64,000 nucleotides of DNA from positions 94,706,511 through 94,770,510 of the forward strand of contig OY740770.1 in assembly GCA_963513935.1 (NCBI GenBank), written 5' to 3'. Shown one piece after another: positions 38,890 through 52,412 of this stretch. The DNA comes from Aphrophora alni. Its lineage: Eukaryota; Arthropoda; Insecta; Hemiptera; Aphrophoridae. How positions within the stretch are numbered: the stretch's first letter is position 1; each line of letters starts with the position of its first letter. A program made the position numbers and the translations under genes. Below the pieces are notes generated by a model. That model did not search any database, was not told the DNA's origin, and saw only the letters and a program-made list of their open reading frames with translations.

Positions 38890-39300
38890 ATCAAGACAAA
38901 GCATGGCTCCACATAAGGTGTCCAGAAGATGCTAGGAAGATCTTCATTTGTGGCTTAAAGAATACTAAGGACTCTGGCTACAAAACCATTATACAACGCA
39001 TGCTGGCAGCGTATGAAGCTCAAGGACGCAAGATGAGCTAAAAGTTCATTTCTTACACTCCAATATTGTCTATTTTCTGGAAAACTTGGGAACCTAGAGT
39101 GAAGAACAGGGTGAAAGATTTCACCAGGATGTCTGTGATATAGAGATATCTTACCAAGGAAAATGGAATGTCACATGGAATGTCAATATTTTGCTGACTA
39201 CTATTGAATGCTCTATCGAGAAACCAGACAAGGAAATCGGAAACGAATTCGGAGAAGAATCAAAGAAAAGAAGAAAAAGTTTCACAAGGAAAAAAAAAAA
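38890..39300 (+). pseudogene. Relic of an arthropod repeat-encoded protein
   Basis: Plus-strand fragments read NTKDSGYKTIIQRMLAAYEA near 38961-39020, KVHFLHSNIVYFLENLG at about 39040-39090, SEEQGERFHQDV near 39098-39130, and ADYY-MLYRE at about 39195-39230. They are separated by stops and frame changes. These strings match a widespread uncharacterised protein family in arthropod genomes that is usually repeat-derived. I cannot assign its enzymatic role. It ends in a basic tail and an A run near 39290. Confidence 0.7.
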
Positions 39301-40388
39301 AGTAGACATAAAATTGTGTATAAATATCAGAAACAATTTTATGATTGGTTATAAAGAAAATGTTTAGTTCATTGTAATAAATAAGTGTTTTTATTTTGCA
39401 AAGAACCTATACATGATGGGATGTTATGGAAGTCATTTTTAGAATCTACAAACTTTAAAACAAATAATTCAGCAAAAATATCCCATGCAGCTGGAGATTT
39501 TTTTTTGCGATCCTGTTACAGGTTTTGAGAAACATGTCAACATTATTATTTAAAAATTGTACTTGAACTTTGACATCAGAACTATAACTAGTACAAATAT
39601 GATAGTATACCCAGTATTTTTATATATAAATTATTTAATATATATGTGTCTATGTTATATATATTATTCATTATGTACAAAGTTCATTAAATCACTCATT
39701 AAAAAAAATGAGTTGTTTTTTTCTTTGTGTAGTTTTTTGTGTTTGTTGTAATGCAAATCTTCAAATGAGGTTCGCCATTTTCACTTAGTTATAGTGGTTT
39801 CACATTATAGTCTTATAAAAGTTAAGTACATACATTGTTGGTTGAAATGAGATTTAATACATAGATCAAGACTATTTTGGCATGACAAAAACATTGTTGT
39901 AATAATTCATTTATGTAGTCAGTATTGATAGATTATACATGGAAAAAGTAAGCCAAGGTCTACAGAAACTAAAATGCAACAAAAGTTAAATTTTATTGAT
40001 ATAATCTATTCTGACATTTGTCATATTCACAAACTAATATATGACATTTCATGTAATTCTTTTACAAGAGTTTGGATCAACTCCTATTATCAAGAGATAA
40101 AATTAAAACAGGAGAAATAGCCAAGAGTCTAGGACTATATTTAAAATTAAAACTAATAAAGTAAAATATGAACCTAACTCCATTCAAAACTCCTAACACC
40201 ACTGTTAGAATCAGATGTTTTTTAAATATTAACAGAAACATACGAAATAGATTTAACAAAGAGTTAGACCATACTAAATCTAAAAAACTAAACTTAAAAT
40301 CACCTAAAACTAATTTAATAAATCTACCTTTTCTTTAATATTTTTTAAACATGAATAATAACCTATTAAATAAACATACTCAACATAC
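39301..40388. other. Intron sequence, nothing recognised
   Basis: AT-rich with no bounded repeat or exon, downstream of exon 2 of copy A on the minus strand. Confidence 0.4.
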
Positions 40389-40463
40389 TTATATTGTGGA
40401 AGTGCACAGGCAAGAATAACCAAGGTCATTCCAATTGAGCCAGCAAAAGCCAACGTTACTAAC
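40389..40463 (-). CDS. LEPROT/VPS55-family protein (copy A), second coding exon
   Basis: A 75-nt exon between acceptor TTTTCAG (just above 40463) and donor AA|GTATG at 40389. After one base it reads LVTLAFAGSIGMTLVILACALPQY plus two bases of Lys, the first membrane helix of the family. A second possible acceptor lies 5 nt inside (CAG|GTTAG|TA), which would start the exon at 40458 and change the incoming phase. Copy B lacks that second AG and uses the first position, so 40463 is the ancestral boundary. Confidence 0.92.
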   Translation of the reverse strand, partial: VSNVGFCWLNWNDLGYSCLCTSTI

Positions 40464-42773
40464 CTGAAAACAAAAATATATACAACTTATTCATTTCAAA
40501 TATAACTCAGCTAATTTTTAAAAAATCATATAGGATTTTATTATTTAAAAAAACTCATATAAGATTTTATTATTTTAGTATGTATGAATTATTGAGGATA
40601 AGTTTGCCAACATAAATTTTTGGGTCTTTTTATTTACATATAATAAACCAAAAAAATGGATTAAAAATGCAACTCTGAAAACAAACTTTATAAATGACAG
40701 AAAGGATCAGACGACATTGCTAAGAGATAATATGAATAAGTCAATTCATAACTCAGATAAAATGGAGTTTTTTAGAAAAACTTTTAAGAATTAATCTGTT
40801 TTCCTTTTTTATTGAAAAGCGTAGTTATAATAATGTAAATACAGCTCACACAGATGAAATAAAAAATTGCCTACTTAACTATGTACACCAATTGCGCATG
40901 CATAATACAACTTTGGAAATAATTTTACTTTGTCTTGAAATATGAATATTATGATGGGAAGGATTGTTTGTTTCATATGAAATTTATGTTAAATAATTTA
41001 ATCTTACCTAACTTGTCTTTTTCGTCGAAGACACGTTAGGTAAGGACCTATTATAATGATAAATTGAACTTTTATTTACATGAAATACTGTTTGTATGAC
41101 ATTAAATTATCAAATCTCATATTTTAAAAACTCATATGATGTTCAATGTGCATGTGTCATACGTACATGAATATTAATATTAGTTGTCCTTTAAGTAATT
41201 TATCTATGGATGTTGTGTTAGAAATAGTTGTTAGGAATAATTACTAAAATTATCAAATATAATTTTTATTCTAAGTCCCAAGATATACACAATAATAATA
41301 TTAATAATAGGCAGTTTATTATTATGAAATATATCAGAAAGTATCACAATAACTGATTCTACACAAAATACCTAGTTCATTAACCTGGCAAGGTATATAA
41401 AGCTGAAAGGGAGGTCAGTCATAATTAAACGGTGATAGCTGAAGCCCCTGCTTATCAATTGACCAAGAGCATTGGTCAGTCACTATTGAAGACAGCCGGA
41501 GGCTCTGCTCGTTGGTTGACCAAGAGCATTGATCGGAACTATCAACGGAATTCATTAGAATCAGCTTTGATAACATTATGGTCAAAAACACGGTAGCTGA
41601 TACTTGCAGAAATAGATGTGAGCAACAACCATTATATTCTTAAATGAAAGAGATTAAAGAAAGTAGGCTCATTTTGAACGGTTCATAATAATATTTCATT
41701 TAACCATAAATAGCTATATCTGAAATAAATAACTTTCATAATAATAAATAGTATAAATTTCATTTATAACAGATGTTTTCAAATTTTTAATTAAAAAGCA
41801 TTTAAATATTTGTGGGGGGTAACAAAAAAAAACATCAAGGGGGGGAACAAAAAAAGATAAGAAACCATTTAGTTTCTGAACAATATCACCTTTAATAATT
41901 GACATAGATTGTAACTAGTAGTATCATTGGATGAAGAAAAATGAGCTATTGCAAAATTGTATAGTAAAATTTGCACACAAAGAAAATAATTTTAAAAGGC
42001 AGTTATTTTAAAATGTGTTAAGGGATTTATTTTCAAATTCATTTTTTACATTAAGACTTTGCAGGAGTGAAATAAAATGGCAGATTGATACTAGTTCCAA
42101 GACACAGCAGATCTGTGAATACCAGCCATCCCTATTGCACTGCAGCCATTGCACAAAATAATCCTAGTTTCATTTCCAAGGGCAGGAAAACGCTAAGCTT
42201 AGTAGACTTTAGGCTAGGCTACTACGCATGTGTTTAATTCAATACTCTGTTGCCATCCTTCTTGGAATTGCTGGTTGTTTTATATTTCCCATTCACTACA
42301 TATTCAATGACCTTCAACTCACATTTGTTTAGTTTCACATAAGTGCTATCTGTACAGGATCACTGCTCAGTGCTCGGAACTTCTCTGTATTGTAGACTAA
42401 GTTGACTTCAAGTAGCCTATACATATACATCCGAATATCTAATATTGTTGATTAACACACTATAAATATTAAATTTTTAATAACCTTAGAGGTATGAAAT
42501 TTACAGTAATTATTTCGTTCTTGTTCCACCTTTACAAATCCAGTTTTGACACTAGCCAAATTTTTAAAATAATTGAACTACATCCAATTATATTTTTCGC
42601 ATAGAAAAATATTTGTTATACCCCATTTTGAACCATTATTGTTCAATTTTTAATATTTTTAAGTAATTACGATATATTTTATTTTTAGGTTAGAACTTAA
42701 TAAGACACATAGTATAACATACGAAGCTTTGTTATATTTTTTTATTAATTAACAATTATTACTTTAACAATTT
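40464..42773. other. First-intron sequence with a short tandem duplication and a hairpin
   Basis: A 42-bp hairpin at 41003-41044 has 17-nt arms (CTTACCTAACTTGTCTT, 16 of 17 pairing). A 57-bp period duplication runs from about 41437 to 41550, with exact GACCAAGAGCATTG at 41461-41474 and 41518-41531. No gene is seen. Confidence 0.5.
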
Positions 42774-44223
42774 GCCTCTACGTTGGGCGACAAATATAAC
42801 ATTCACCTCTGTTCGCTTTATGTTATATAAAAAACCTTTTACTTTACTTTTATTTCTTTTTTTACTTACTTATTTAGGATTTAATTTTGATTTATTTTGG
42901 TACTGAAAGTATTTGGTCAATACACAATACTTTAAAATTTAAAAACTCAATTTATTTTAATGCAGAACAAACAAGGAACAAATTGTTGTACGTAAATATA
43001 GTTACACATTTAGCAACTTAATTTTAGCAACTTATTCTAAAATGTATTAGACGTTCATACAACTTTCATTCCTTATTTCTAACAATCTAATATTAAAACA
43101 AACACAAATTTCAATACGGGCAAATATATTTCTTCTACTGATTTTTCTCAATTACTTTTATACCGGTACTCTCCAAAAAAAAAAAAATTTCAAATTTATC
43201 AATCTCTCCAATTTACTCCTCGGCTAGCTCTTGATATACAAAACAAATGAAATGATTAAATTTACTGACTCTTGGTTCAATTTAATTTCCTATACTAACA
43301 AAACTTAAATCTACAATCTCGGTGGGAATCCTTTGGAAGCTCAAGCAAAATGAAATTTAAATAGTGTTAAAAAGATATTAATATAAAACATTTGGTACTT
43401 ATCAATCCTTGTCTTGGTCTCTCTTTCGATGAAAGCACACTTTCACAAAACCCCAACTAGCACTTTCCCCTTTATTTAACCCCAAAAAAAAACACTTTCA
43501 ATACACACACTTGCTCCTTGATGATGGATGCTGGCGATGACGAGATAATCTCCTTCTTCCAGGGTGACGATGAACAACTTTTTCTTCGCGTTGAAGACAA
43601 CGAATCAAACTCTTATCTGCTGAAGGCGAATATTAAACTTTTTACTTTGCTGAAGGCTACTAATTTAATCTCTCGCTGAAGCTAATACTCAATACTTGTC
43701 GCTGAAGGCTAGAAGTTATATTTTACTAAATTCTATTAAAAGCTATGTTGGTGACTCGGAGACAACCAGTCTCTAGAGTCGCTCCTTACTCCCTCGCTGC
43801 TAGTAGAAGACTCCTTTTTTTTCTTTCTCTCCTCAGTTCCGCGGCAACGCCACACTAACTTTCACAAATTCAAAAAAAATAGGATTTCGTCCCTCCTATT
43901 GGTTGTTTTTGAATTTGTCGTTATAATTTGGAAAGTTTTGGTTTCTCCTAGTCTGTTGAACCCTTGTAAAAAGAGAAATCGTAGCGTCGCTTTCCTTTTT
44001 CAACTCTAATAATATTTCCATTCGTTCTGGACATCTGCAGCGCTTGTGCCTCCACTCCTTTCTTAACAATCCTTTGTTAACTTTTTTTTTTATTTTATTT
44101 TCTATCTCTAATTTAATTTTACACGTGAAGATTTGTTTCTTATTCCTAATTTATTTTATTTAATTTGTTTTTATGATATCACTTTAATCGTGTTTCTGGT
44201 TTGATTGATGTGATATCGTTACA
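42774..44223 (-). mobile_element. Solo or truncated LTR with tRNA-Lys-like primer binding site
   Basis: On the minus strand the sequence starts TGTAACGATATCAC at 44223 and runs about 1.43 kb to near 42795. Two bases later TGTCGCCCAACGTAGAGGC (42774-42792) closely resembles a primer binding site for the 3' end of tRNA-Lys, as used by several insect Ty3/gypsy lineages. The order TG start, long non-coding region, then PBS is that of a 5' LTR. No gag or pol follows below 42774, so only the LTR edge survived. Inside the LTR a GCTGAAGG motif recurs at about 43620-43720. Confidence 0.7.
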
Positions 44224-46519
44224 ATAGCCTATGATTATTACGTTATGTTAGATTTGTATAGACACAGACTTACCTTGTAAACTGATTCTTGGTATTATCT
44301 AATGGTACACAAATAGAAAAAACACAATAAAACACTAGTTCTGAAATATTTCGTAACACTGTACACTTTATCAAACAGAATTATTCTCTCTACTGATTGA
44401 GAAAGTGAACAGTGTTTACGAAATATTTCATAACTAGTGTTTTATTATGTTTTTCTATTTGAAATATTTTGTGACAACAAAAGCTATGCGTCTAAATGAA
44501 TTGAACTTTTGAGAGTTTTTTTTTTAAATAGCAATACATACATTTACTGCTAATTATTAAATTTATGAAAGAAAAGTAAGTTGTAAATATTGTTATTGAC
44601 ATTACAATAACAATAATATAGGTAAAAATCATTACATAAACTTTTCCCTCACCCATCCCCAAAATCAAATTAAAAGTAACCAAAACCAATTGCTACCAAA
44701 AATGTCAATTATACAAGCCGCCAGGAATCTAGTCCGTTGAAGGAGGAGCCTGTAGAGAGCCTGACCTTGAAAAAAAAAAAGGAACCCAGCAAGTTTTCTA
44801 ACGTGTTTCCTCGGTGTGACAGCACTAGGCACCGCATTTCTTCTGCTGTTACATGCATTTAAGGCGCTCGGGAAAATGATAGATACTGCATTTCATTTTG
44901 AATCACAATTGGAAAGAGGATATATTAACAAAAAATTTTAAAAAGAAATACATACATAGCTGCTTTCCTTCCTTGTAAACAAATCATCACAAATTTCTTA
45001 ACAAAAACAATATTTTTTCAACTAAATAAATAAATGTAAGTTTGGAAAATTTCAATTAAAACTAATATTAATTTTGGTACTGGGTTATAAATATTATTAC
45101 AGGGGAAATAATTATTACTGTTAAAACAAAAAATATTTAAAAATAAATATGCAAGTATCATTGATTCATTGGTAAACATCACCACAGACAAGCCTTATAT
45201 TCTCTTGTCTGACATTACTAATAAAGTTGTAAATAAATACTACTTTACACTTTGTACACTTTAAATGTATCAACATTATAAGCAAGATGTAATGTCTTTC
45301 TAGTACTAATGTTAATATTGACAAATTTTAGAATTAAATGAAAATAATTATTATTCGGAAACTTTCTGTCGAGTCAATGCCTGAGCTGTGTTCGCCTCTT
45401 TGTTTACAGCAATCACTTTCAGATTATGTCATGTTTATTTTCTCAAACTCTTATTGCTATCCTTTATGGGATGGTACGAAATATTATCTCTATCGCTTCT
45501 GGAATATGATAAACAACATCAGTGCATCCGTGAATGACCAAGTCAACTAACCTGTTCGATTTGTGCAAATTTTATAGTTAGTTTCGTTCACCTTTGTTCC
45601 TTTGTCTTAGTTATTAGTTAATAACAGTGCTTAATAAATTTTCTTAACCAAACTACTAATATATATTATTGAGAAAATTTATTAGGTTTCAAAGCAGTAT
45701 ATTCATCCACAGGATGTAAATGTAATATACAATGTGAGATAAGTTCATTATTTTCAACCAAATTTGTTATACATTTCTTTTATAGGTTTATGTTTAAGTA
45801 TGATAAGTGACATACAATGTTAGTGCATCTGTTACACTGAAAATGTTACAATTATTAGAACAAAAAACTATCATAAAAAACCTATGCAAACATTATAATA
45901 ATACTATTTATGCAACTCTATTAGCATTGCAAGACATCGGTAGCCTCGATCCCCGGCTAGCCTTATGCAGGATATTCTTCAAATTGACAAATAGGGTACT
46001 CTTGCTTCCCTATTGGCTATTCCCAATAGTGATATTTGTGGCAGCTTGTATAGGTAATAATTGTCAATCAAAAAATGATTAAGAACCAAGGACAATGTCT
46101 TTGAAAAATTGTTATATATTTCAATAAGGATGTAACTTGCATCGCATGTACCATAAACATATCTTTAACTTAAACCATATTTCATTAATATCTAAATTTT
46201 AACTGTTTTTGCCAATTATTTCTGAACTGTAATATAGTTTATACTTCCGATTTTGCAAACGGATTTGGGTTATTAATCTTCATATTTTAATACAATCTGA
46301 ACAAAATCTGTAGATCCATGATTGATTTTTGATGACTCATGAATTAACATTTTGGAGAGATGGCGTGATAAGTCACAATCTAGGCCTACCCTAACTTAAA
46401 AGTAGAAATGCATGGTGCTTAAAAAGGATTTTACAACTTTCTAAATTCATATAAATTTATTCAGACTACTTACAGAGCTGGTTTTAATGTCATGTTGTAG
46501 CAAAATACATCAAGTTTTT
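44224..46519. other. First-intron sequence with a 152-bp foldback
   Basis: A hairpin at 44310-44461 has arms of about 60 nt with roughly 90% pairing, starting CAAATAGAAAAA and containing AACACTAGTT and AAATATTTCGTAA. The rest, including open frames at 45338-45550 and 45807-46082, matches nothing I recognise. Confidence 0.5.
44310..44461. repeat. Foldback element, 152 bp
   Basis: Two inverted arms (44310-44369 and 44402-44461) enclose a spacer of about 32 nt. Arms this long in a small unit suggest a miniature DNA element, but no target duplication is clear. Confidence 0.8.
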
Positions 46520-47705
<1,186 letters not shown>

Positions 47706-49371
47706 AGTGATAAGTATTTACGTGATCCAGTGAAAAGTGATCACGTAACAATGAACTAAGAAAAGTAATCTAGGGTTAAGCATATTATTTTCCATAAGTT
47801 TTTGTGATGCTGATTTAAAATTTACCAACATATTCGTTCTTGGAACATTAAACACACCAAAAAATAGGTCAACTTTTTGTTTTTTCAACCAATTTTGTTA
47901 AAACTGAATTGCAATATGAATTTTACGATGTTAGACTTAAATTAACTGACATATTCTACATATATCTGTCTCCAATACACTCCCCTTAAAAACCAAAGTA
48001 GCTTCAATAATTTCAATCTTTTACATCTCAACCTTTTTTTATTACAATGATTTTGCATAGGTCATTTATAACTCTGAAACTAATTTCCTAACATATTTAA
48101 AATCGGAATAATACCAACTTCTTAAAAACCAAAATAAAATTAAAATAAATCCTTGGTGGCCATAGGATCTAGGTCTACTAGTTGGCTTTTCAGTCAGTTC
48201 AACATATCGAGTTCCTGTCACAGTAGGTCTATCTTTCGTGACCAGGATTTGCTACTAATTGTAGCCCCAACTTTAACTTACAATGCTGGGTGGATTCCGT
48301 AAATTCCTGAGCCCCCATTTCACCCACCGTAAAAAAGTGTAATAATCAAAATTACTTCCATATCATCAAAATTGTTGTTAAAATTAATTTATCAATAAAA
48401 TATTAGTAATATGGCACCACGAGAACTTCCTCACTAGACTATACCAAGACTTTCTACACCATTCACAACTACACTACAGTAAGGGGTGCCAATCAAACTC
48501 TGTTCAAAAAACCTTTGTAGTGTTACATTATGTGGCGGGGTTTGTTTTGTTATGGTTTGTGTGCCTCCCTTCCCCTGCACAATTTAACTCAAATTCCTCC
48601 ATAACAAACCTGACATCCCGTCCCCACATTCTAAACACATCGATTGGTATTAAGTAAAAGATTTTTTTGTTTAAAATTAGAATTATACCAATATGTCCTT
48701 TAGTGTAAGTGAAATCAATAGTTAAATTTTATTAATTATATGTTTGAATTTTTTGATCAAAACAATGAACTTAATTATTTAAAAGAAGTTTATCTACCAA
48801 CTGACTGGGCTAACCTAGCTAAGAGTTATAAAAATTGTTCGGTTGTCCGCCACTTCCCACTGTCACTTTCAGAATAGTATAGTTGTTAAGGTTTATGTCA
48901 GTCAAGTTGTCTTGGTACCAGTGGCTTCTTGTATTTGTCGTATTGTGTTATTGAGTTGCAAAACGCAATGCCGAAACATGTGTGCAAATTCAGTGACAGT
49001 CATTGTAAGGAGTGGAACTTTATCATGAGAGGTTATTTTGATTATGAAGTGTAGTGTTCTGTATGTAACTATTTTATTAGTATCTTTCATGGTGGGCGTT
49101 CTGACATAGTTGATCACATCAACAGATTTTGTGCACCAAGCTGTAGTAAAGCTACAAAATTATTTTAAAACCTCAATCAATTGAAGACACAAAAGTTTGA
49201 GCAGCCAAGCTTATACTAGCCTACCACATGCTAAAACATCACCAAAGTTTCAGATCTAATGATTGTAATAATAAGCTTAATAATGTTATGTTCGATGATT
49301 TATCCATTGCAAAAAAAGTTAGTTCAGCAAGAACTAAAGTATCTGCCTTAGTAAAAGGAGTTAATGCTCCC
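47706..49371. other. First-intron sequence, unassigned
   Basis: No exon or bounded element is supported. Some parts are less AT-rich (48180-48340, 48500-48640) and may be old repeats. Confidence 0.35.
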
Positions 49372-51794
49372 GACCTATTCCATGTCATATCAACACACCC
49401 ATTCAACTTGACCATCTCATATTTTGATGAAATTTGACACTGAGGTAAAATTCATGTAGACCAAGAAAAGTGTCATGTTTAAATTTTTTATGTCAACCCG
49501 TTTTTGAATTATGGCTATTTAAAGTTTTCAAAAATCGCCCACAATTGCTCGGCGGGCATTTATTAAAATTGTAATTGCTCTTCTCCTAATTGAGCTAGAG
49601 ACATAGGAGAGTTGTTATTTTCATCTATTTTTAATGGCCTTTCATTTAATATGCAACATCTAGGGGTCTTAAGAGAATGTTGTTTTTTTTCCAAAATTGA
49701 TACTAAAATTTTGAATTTGAATTCCAAAAAATATCACATATTAAAAAACTTTCAAAAAATTCCCATTAGTAGTTTGCTATAAGACTAAGCAAACTTAATG
49801 CAAAGTTTCAAAATGTGATGGTAATGGGTTCTTACTTAAAAATATTTCTGTTTAGAGGATGTTTTATAAATGTTTACATATTTGATTCAGAAAAGATATA
49901 AAATTTCAGGCATAAGTAAGTTTAAACAAACTTATCATTAACCAAAGATGTAACAGAGATAGTCTTATCTTCAATAATATTGAGTTCTAAAGATGGATTT
50001 GCAGTACAATTAATGTATAGTGACATTGATTATATGACACTGCTTTAAGAGTTTAAAACTTTTTCATGATATCACTTCACACTGTCATGGATTAAAAATT
50101 TAGTATAACACTGTCCTTATATGAATTACACATTGTAACTTAGCAAAGCTCACTGAGAACGTTTAAATAGTGTTTCATTATTTGCTAAACTGTCATTTTC
50201 TGGTAAAACAGCTTCTTCTTGTTGGAGTAAATGGACACACATGACGGAGTATGTCTGTTATGAAAACCCTCAGAACATCTGGTTTTCTTTGGTAGCAGAA
50301 TGATGGTGATGGAGCACAGGAATGAAGAGAAGTTACTTTAACCTCATTTAGGTCTTCATTTCTGTTCATTACATATGCTAGCCACCATCTTTTGTCGTAC
50401 ATTACTATCACATAACCAGTTCAGTCTGCTAGCATAAGTTTATCTGCACATCGTGGTACAACTACTTTAAAATATGTACTTGCTTTTGAAAAGTATTTTA
50501 CTGTTAGTTTTGTTACACTCTCAGCAATGACTTTAAAAATTTTCAGAATGCCTTTAATTGTTACAGACTGCTTAAAACGTTCTGTTAAAAATATTTCTAA
50601 TTCAATATGGTCCTCTTGTGTAGTATAAGTAAAATTTATTCCAGAAATGTTCTTTTGAGCCCACTCATAAAGTTGGACAGCAGAAAGAATTTGAGCTTCG
50701 TAAGGACGCTGCAAACTTGCTTTAGCAGCCAATCGTTTTACGGTCCAACCTAGGCCATCTCAAAGTCCTTTGCCGTGGGCAGTGGCAAAAAGTACCATTC
50801 AGCTTCAATGTTGAAATCCTCAAGGTGGTAACACAGATTAAAAAAGTTCTTTTATTTTTATATTGGGCGGTGGACCCATCTGGAAAATAGTATAACTTTT
50901 TAGGAGCAGTTTCAAATTTGGTAGTTAAAAATTCAATCAGCTTCTTTTAAAATGTGTATACAGCAACTGTGTTGTGCTAAAGACAGTCTGATATGACAAG
51001 GAAGTTTGTATGAGCCACTTTAGCGTTTTCCTTATAGTAAATAACAAAAGGATGGACTGTGGCATGTTCACTAGCCCAGTGTTCGCTTTGGGCTTCATCT
51101 TGTACTACCATACTAAAGTTTTCTGAACAATCTAATTCAGACTCTTTTAAGTTTTCTTTGAGTTGATTCATGAATGACATCTGCTGTTTTGCTATGAAGT
51201 CGTGTTGGACCAGCACTTGTAGTTTTTCACAGAGGAGATCAATAAATTCAAATTGAAATGAAGTTAAATGTTAAATTTTGGATTACAAATATATATATAT
51301 AATTTTTTTTTTTTTCAAATTTCATGTTAGTTTTAAATTCTTTTAACTAAGAACCAATTACCATCCCATTTTGAAACGTTGCACACTGATTAGTCTTATA
51401 GTAAACAACTACTTTTGGGAATTTTTTGAAATTTTTTAAACATGTGACTTTTTGGAATTCAAATTCAAAATTTTAGTATCAATTTTGGAAAAAACTTTCT
51501 CTCAAGACCCCTAGATGACCCATATCAAATGAAAGGCCATTAAAAAGAAAAGAAAATAACACTACTCCCATGTCCCTAACTCAATTAGGAGACGAGCAAT
51601 TACAATTTTAATAAATGCCAGCCGAAAATTGTGGGCGATTTTTGAAAACTTAAAATGGCAATAATTCAAAAACAGGTTGACATAAAAAATTTAAACTTAA
51701 CATGAAATTGACCTCTGTGCCAAATTTCATCAAAATCTGAGATGGTCAAGTAAAATATTTTATTTAAGTGGTTTGATTTGATACGGAATGACCC
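49372..51794 (-). mobile_element. DNA transposon with terminal inverted repeats of about 470 bp
   Basis: The stretch 49372 to about 49845 is repeated in inverted orientation at about 51336-51794 with roughly 80% identity. Shared blocks include TTTTCAAAAATCGCCCACAA, ATTTATTAAAATTGTAATTG and AAAATTTTGAATTTGAATTC. The outer tips resemble GGGTCATTCC. Between the arms is a decayed minus-strand transposase-like gene (50193-51216). Very long inverted repeats occur in Mutator-like and some other superfamilies; I cannot assign this one, and no clear target duplication was found. Confidence 0.82.
50193..51216 (-). pseudogene. Transposase-like gene of an unnamed family, broken
   Basis: Three minus-strand parts lie in order. 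Part 1 is 51216-50977, with DCSENFSMVVQDEAQSEHW and HPFVIYYK. Part 2 is about 50805-50421, with FATAHGKG, a stop, then DGLGWTVKRLAAKASLQRP. Part 3 is 50411-50193, with YDKRWWLAYVMNRNEDLNEV and VTSLHSCAPSPSF, resembling a small Tudor- or chromo-like C-terminal module. This set is familiar from repeat-encoded arthropod proteins; the HGKG-x-DG-GG block is probably part of a nuclease core, which is inference. Stops and frame changes make it a pseudogene. It lies centrally between the long inverted repeats and is presumably their former transposase. Confidence 0.7.
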
Positions 51795-52081
51795 TCCCCA
51801 GAGTGTAAATGAAAGCCTTGATAATATCAAAAAGTCTTCTTTTTAAGGGATATCCATTGATGATGCAGTCATAAAGCTGCTAAAATATTTCCGTTTGGTG
51901 TTCAGTTTTTCAATAGGCTACCGTATTAATGAAGAAATTCAGTTCAAACTTTTGATGGTGAGTTCCCTACCAAATGAAACATCTGACGAAAACAAATATT
52001 TTGTTTGAATACTATTGAAATTTTTGATCTCAAAAAAATTAATATGTGGCATTTTATGAAGACCATACGACCACCAACTTT

Positions 52082-52403
52082 GGTGGTTTAAAAAGACAAG
52101 AAAAATGTAACATATTTACCAAATTAAAGACAGCATTGCATGAAAACATTGAAGGGATAGGCGGCCCTGCACATGTTTTTATTGTCAAAGTATTCTAGAA
52201 CTTTTCTGTATACACAGAACAGAAAGGCTTTTAAGGAGTTTTGCCATTATTTAGGGACTGAATATTTGAATGTAATGTGTCACTTAAAAACCCTCTGGTT
52301 ATCACTATTTCCAACAGTTGAACAAATCATCATGCTGTTTGAACCGAAATTGTTTTCCCTAAACAAAGACAAGATCAAGGAGGCTGGAAGCAGTGATAAA
52401 TAA
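52082..52403 (+). pseudogene. hAT-like transposase fragment
   Basis: Plus strand: GGLKRQEKCNIFTKLKTALH then IEGIGGPAHVFIVKVF and a stop, then after a frameshift AFKEFCHYLGTEYLNVM, TLWLSLFPTVEQIIMLFEP. The HKLK-GIGCPAH and TRWLALLPAVERI-like blocks are typical of hAT-derived transposases and their domesticated ZBED/ZMYM-type relatives. Only this middle section remains and the conserved Cys and Arg of those blocks are changed (GGPAH, KTLWLS). Confidence 0.75.
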
Positions 52404-52412
52404 CCTTTTCTC

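Noticed and set aside
44256..44297. A mini-exon ending TTTACAAG|GTAAGT that would repair the LEPROT exon 1 to exon 2 phase
   Set aside because: The frame fits, but a one-in-three fit is weak evidence; it would add nine residues absent from the family and it abuts a foldback repeat.
45807..46082. 91-codon plus-strand frame with a hydrophobic C-terminal half
   Set aside because: No recognisable motif, no start context or splice sites, and an AT-rich composition consistent with chance.
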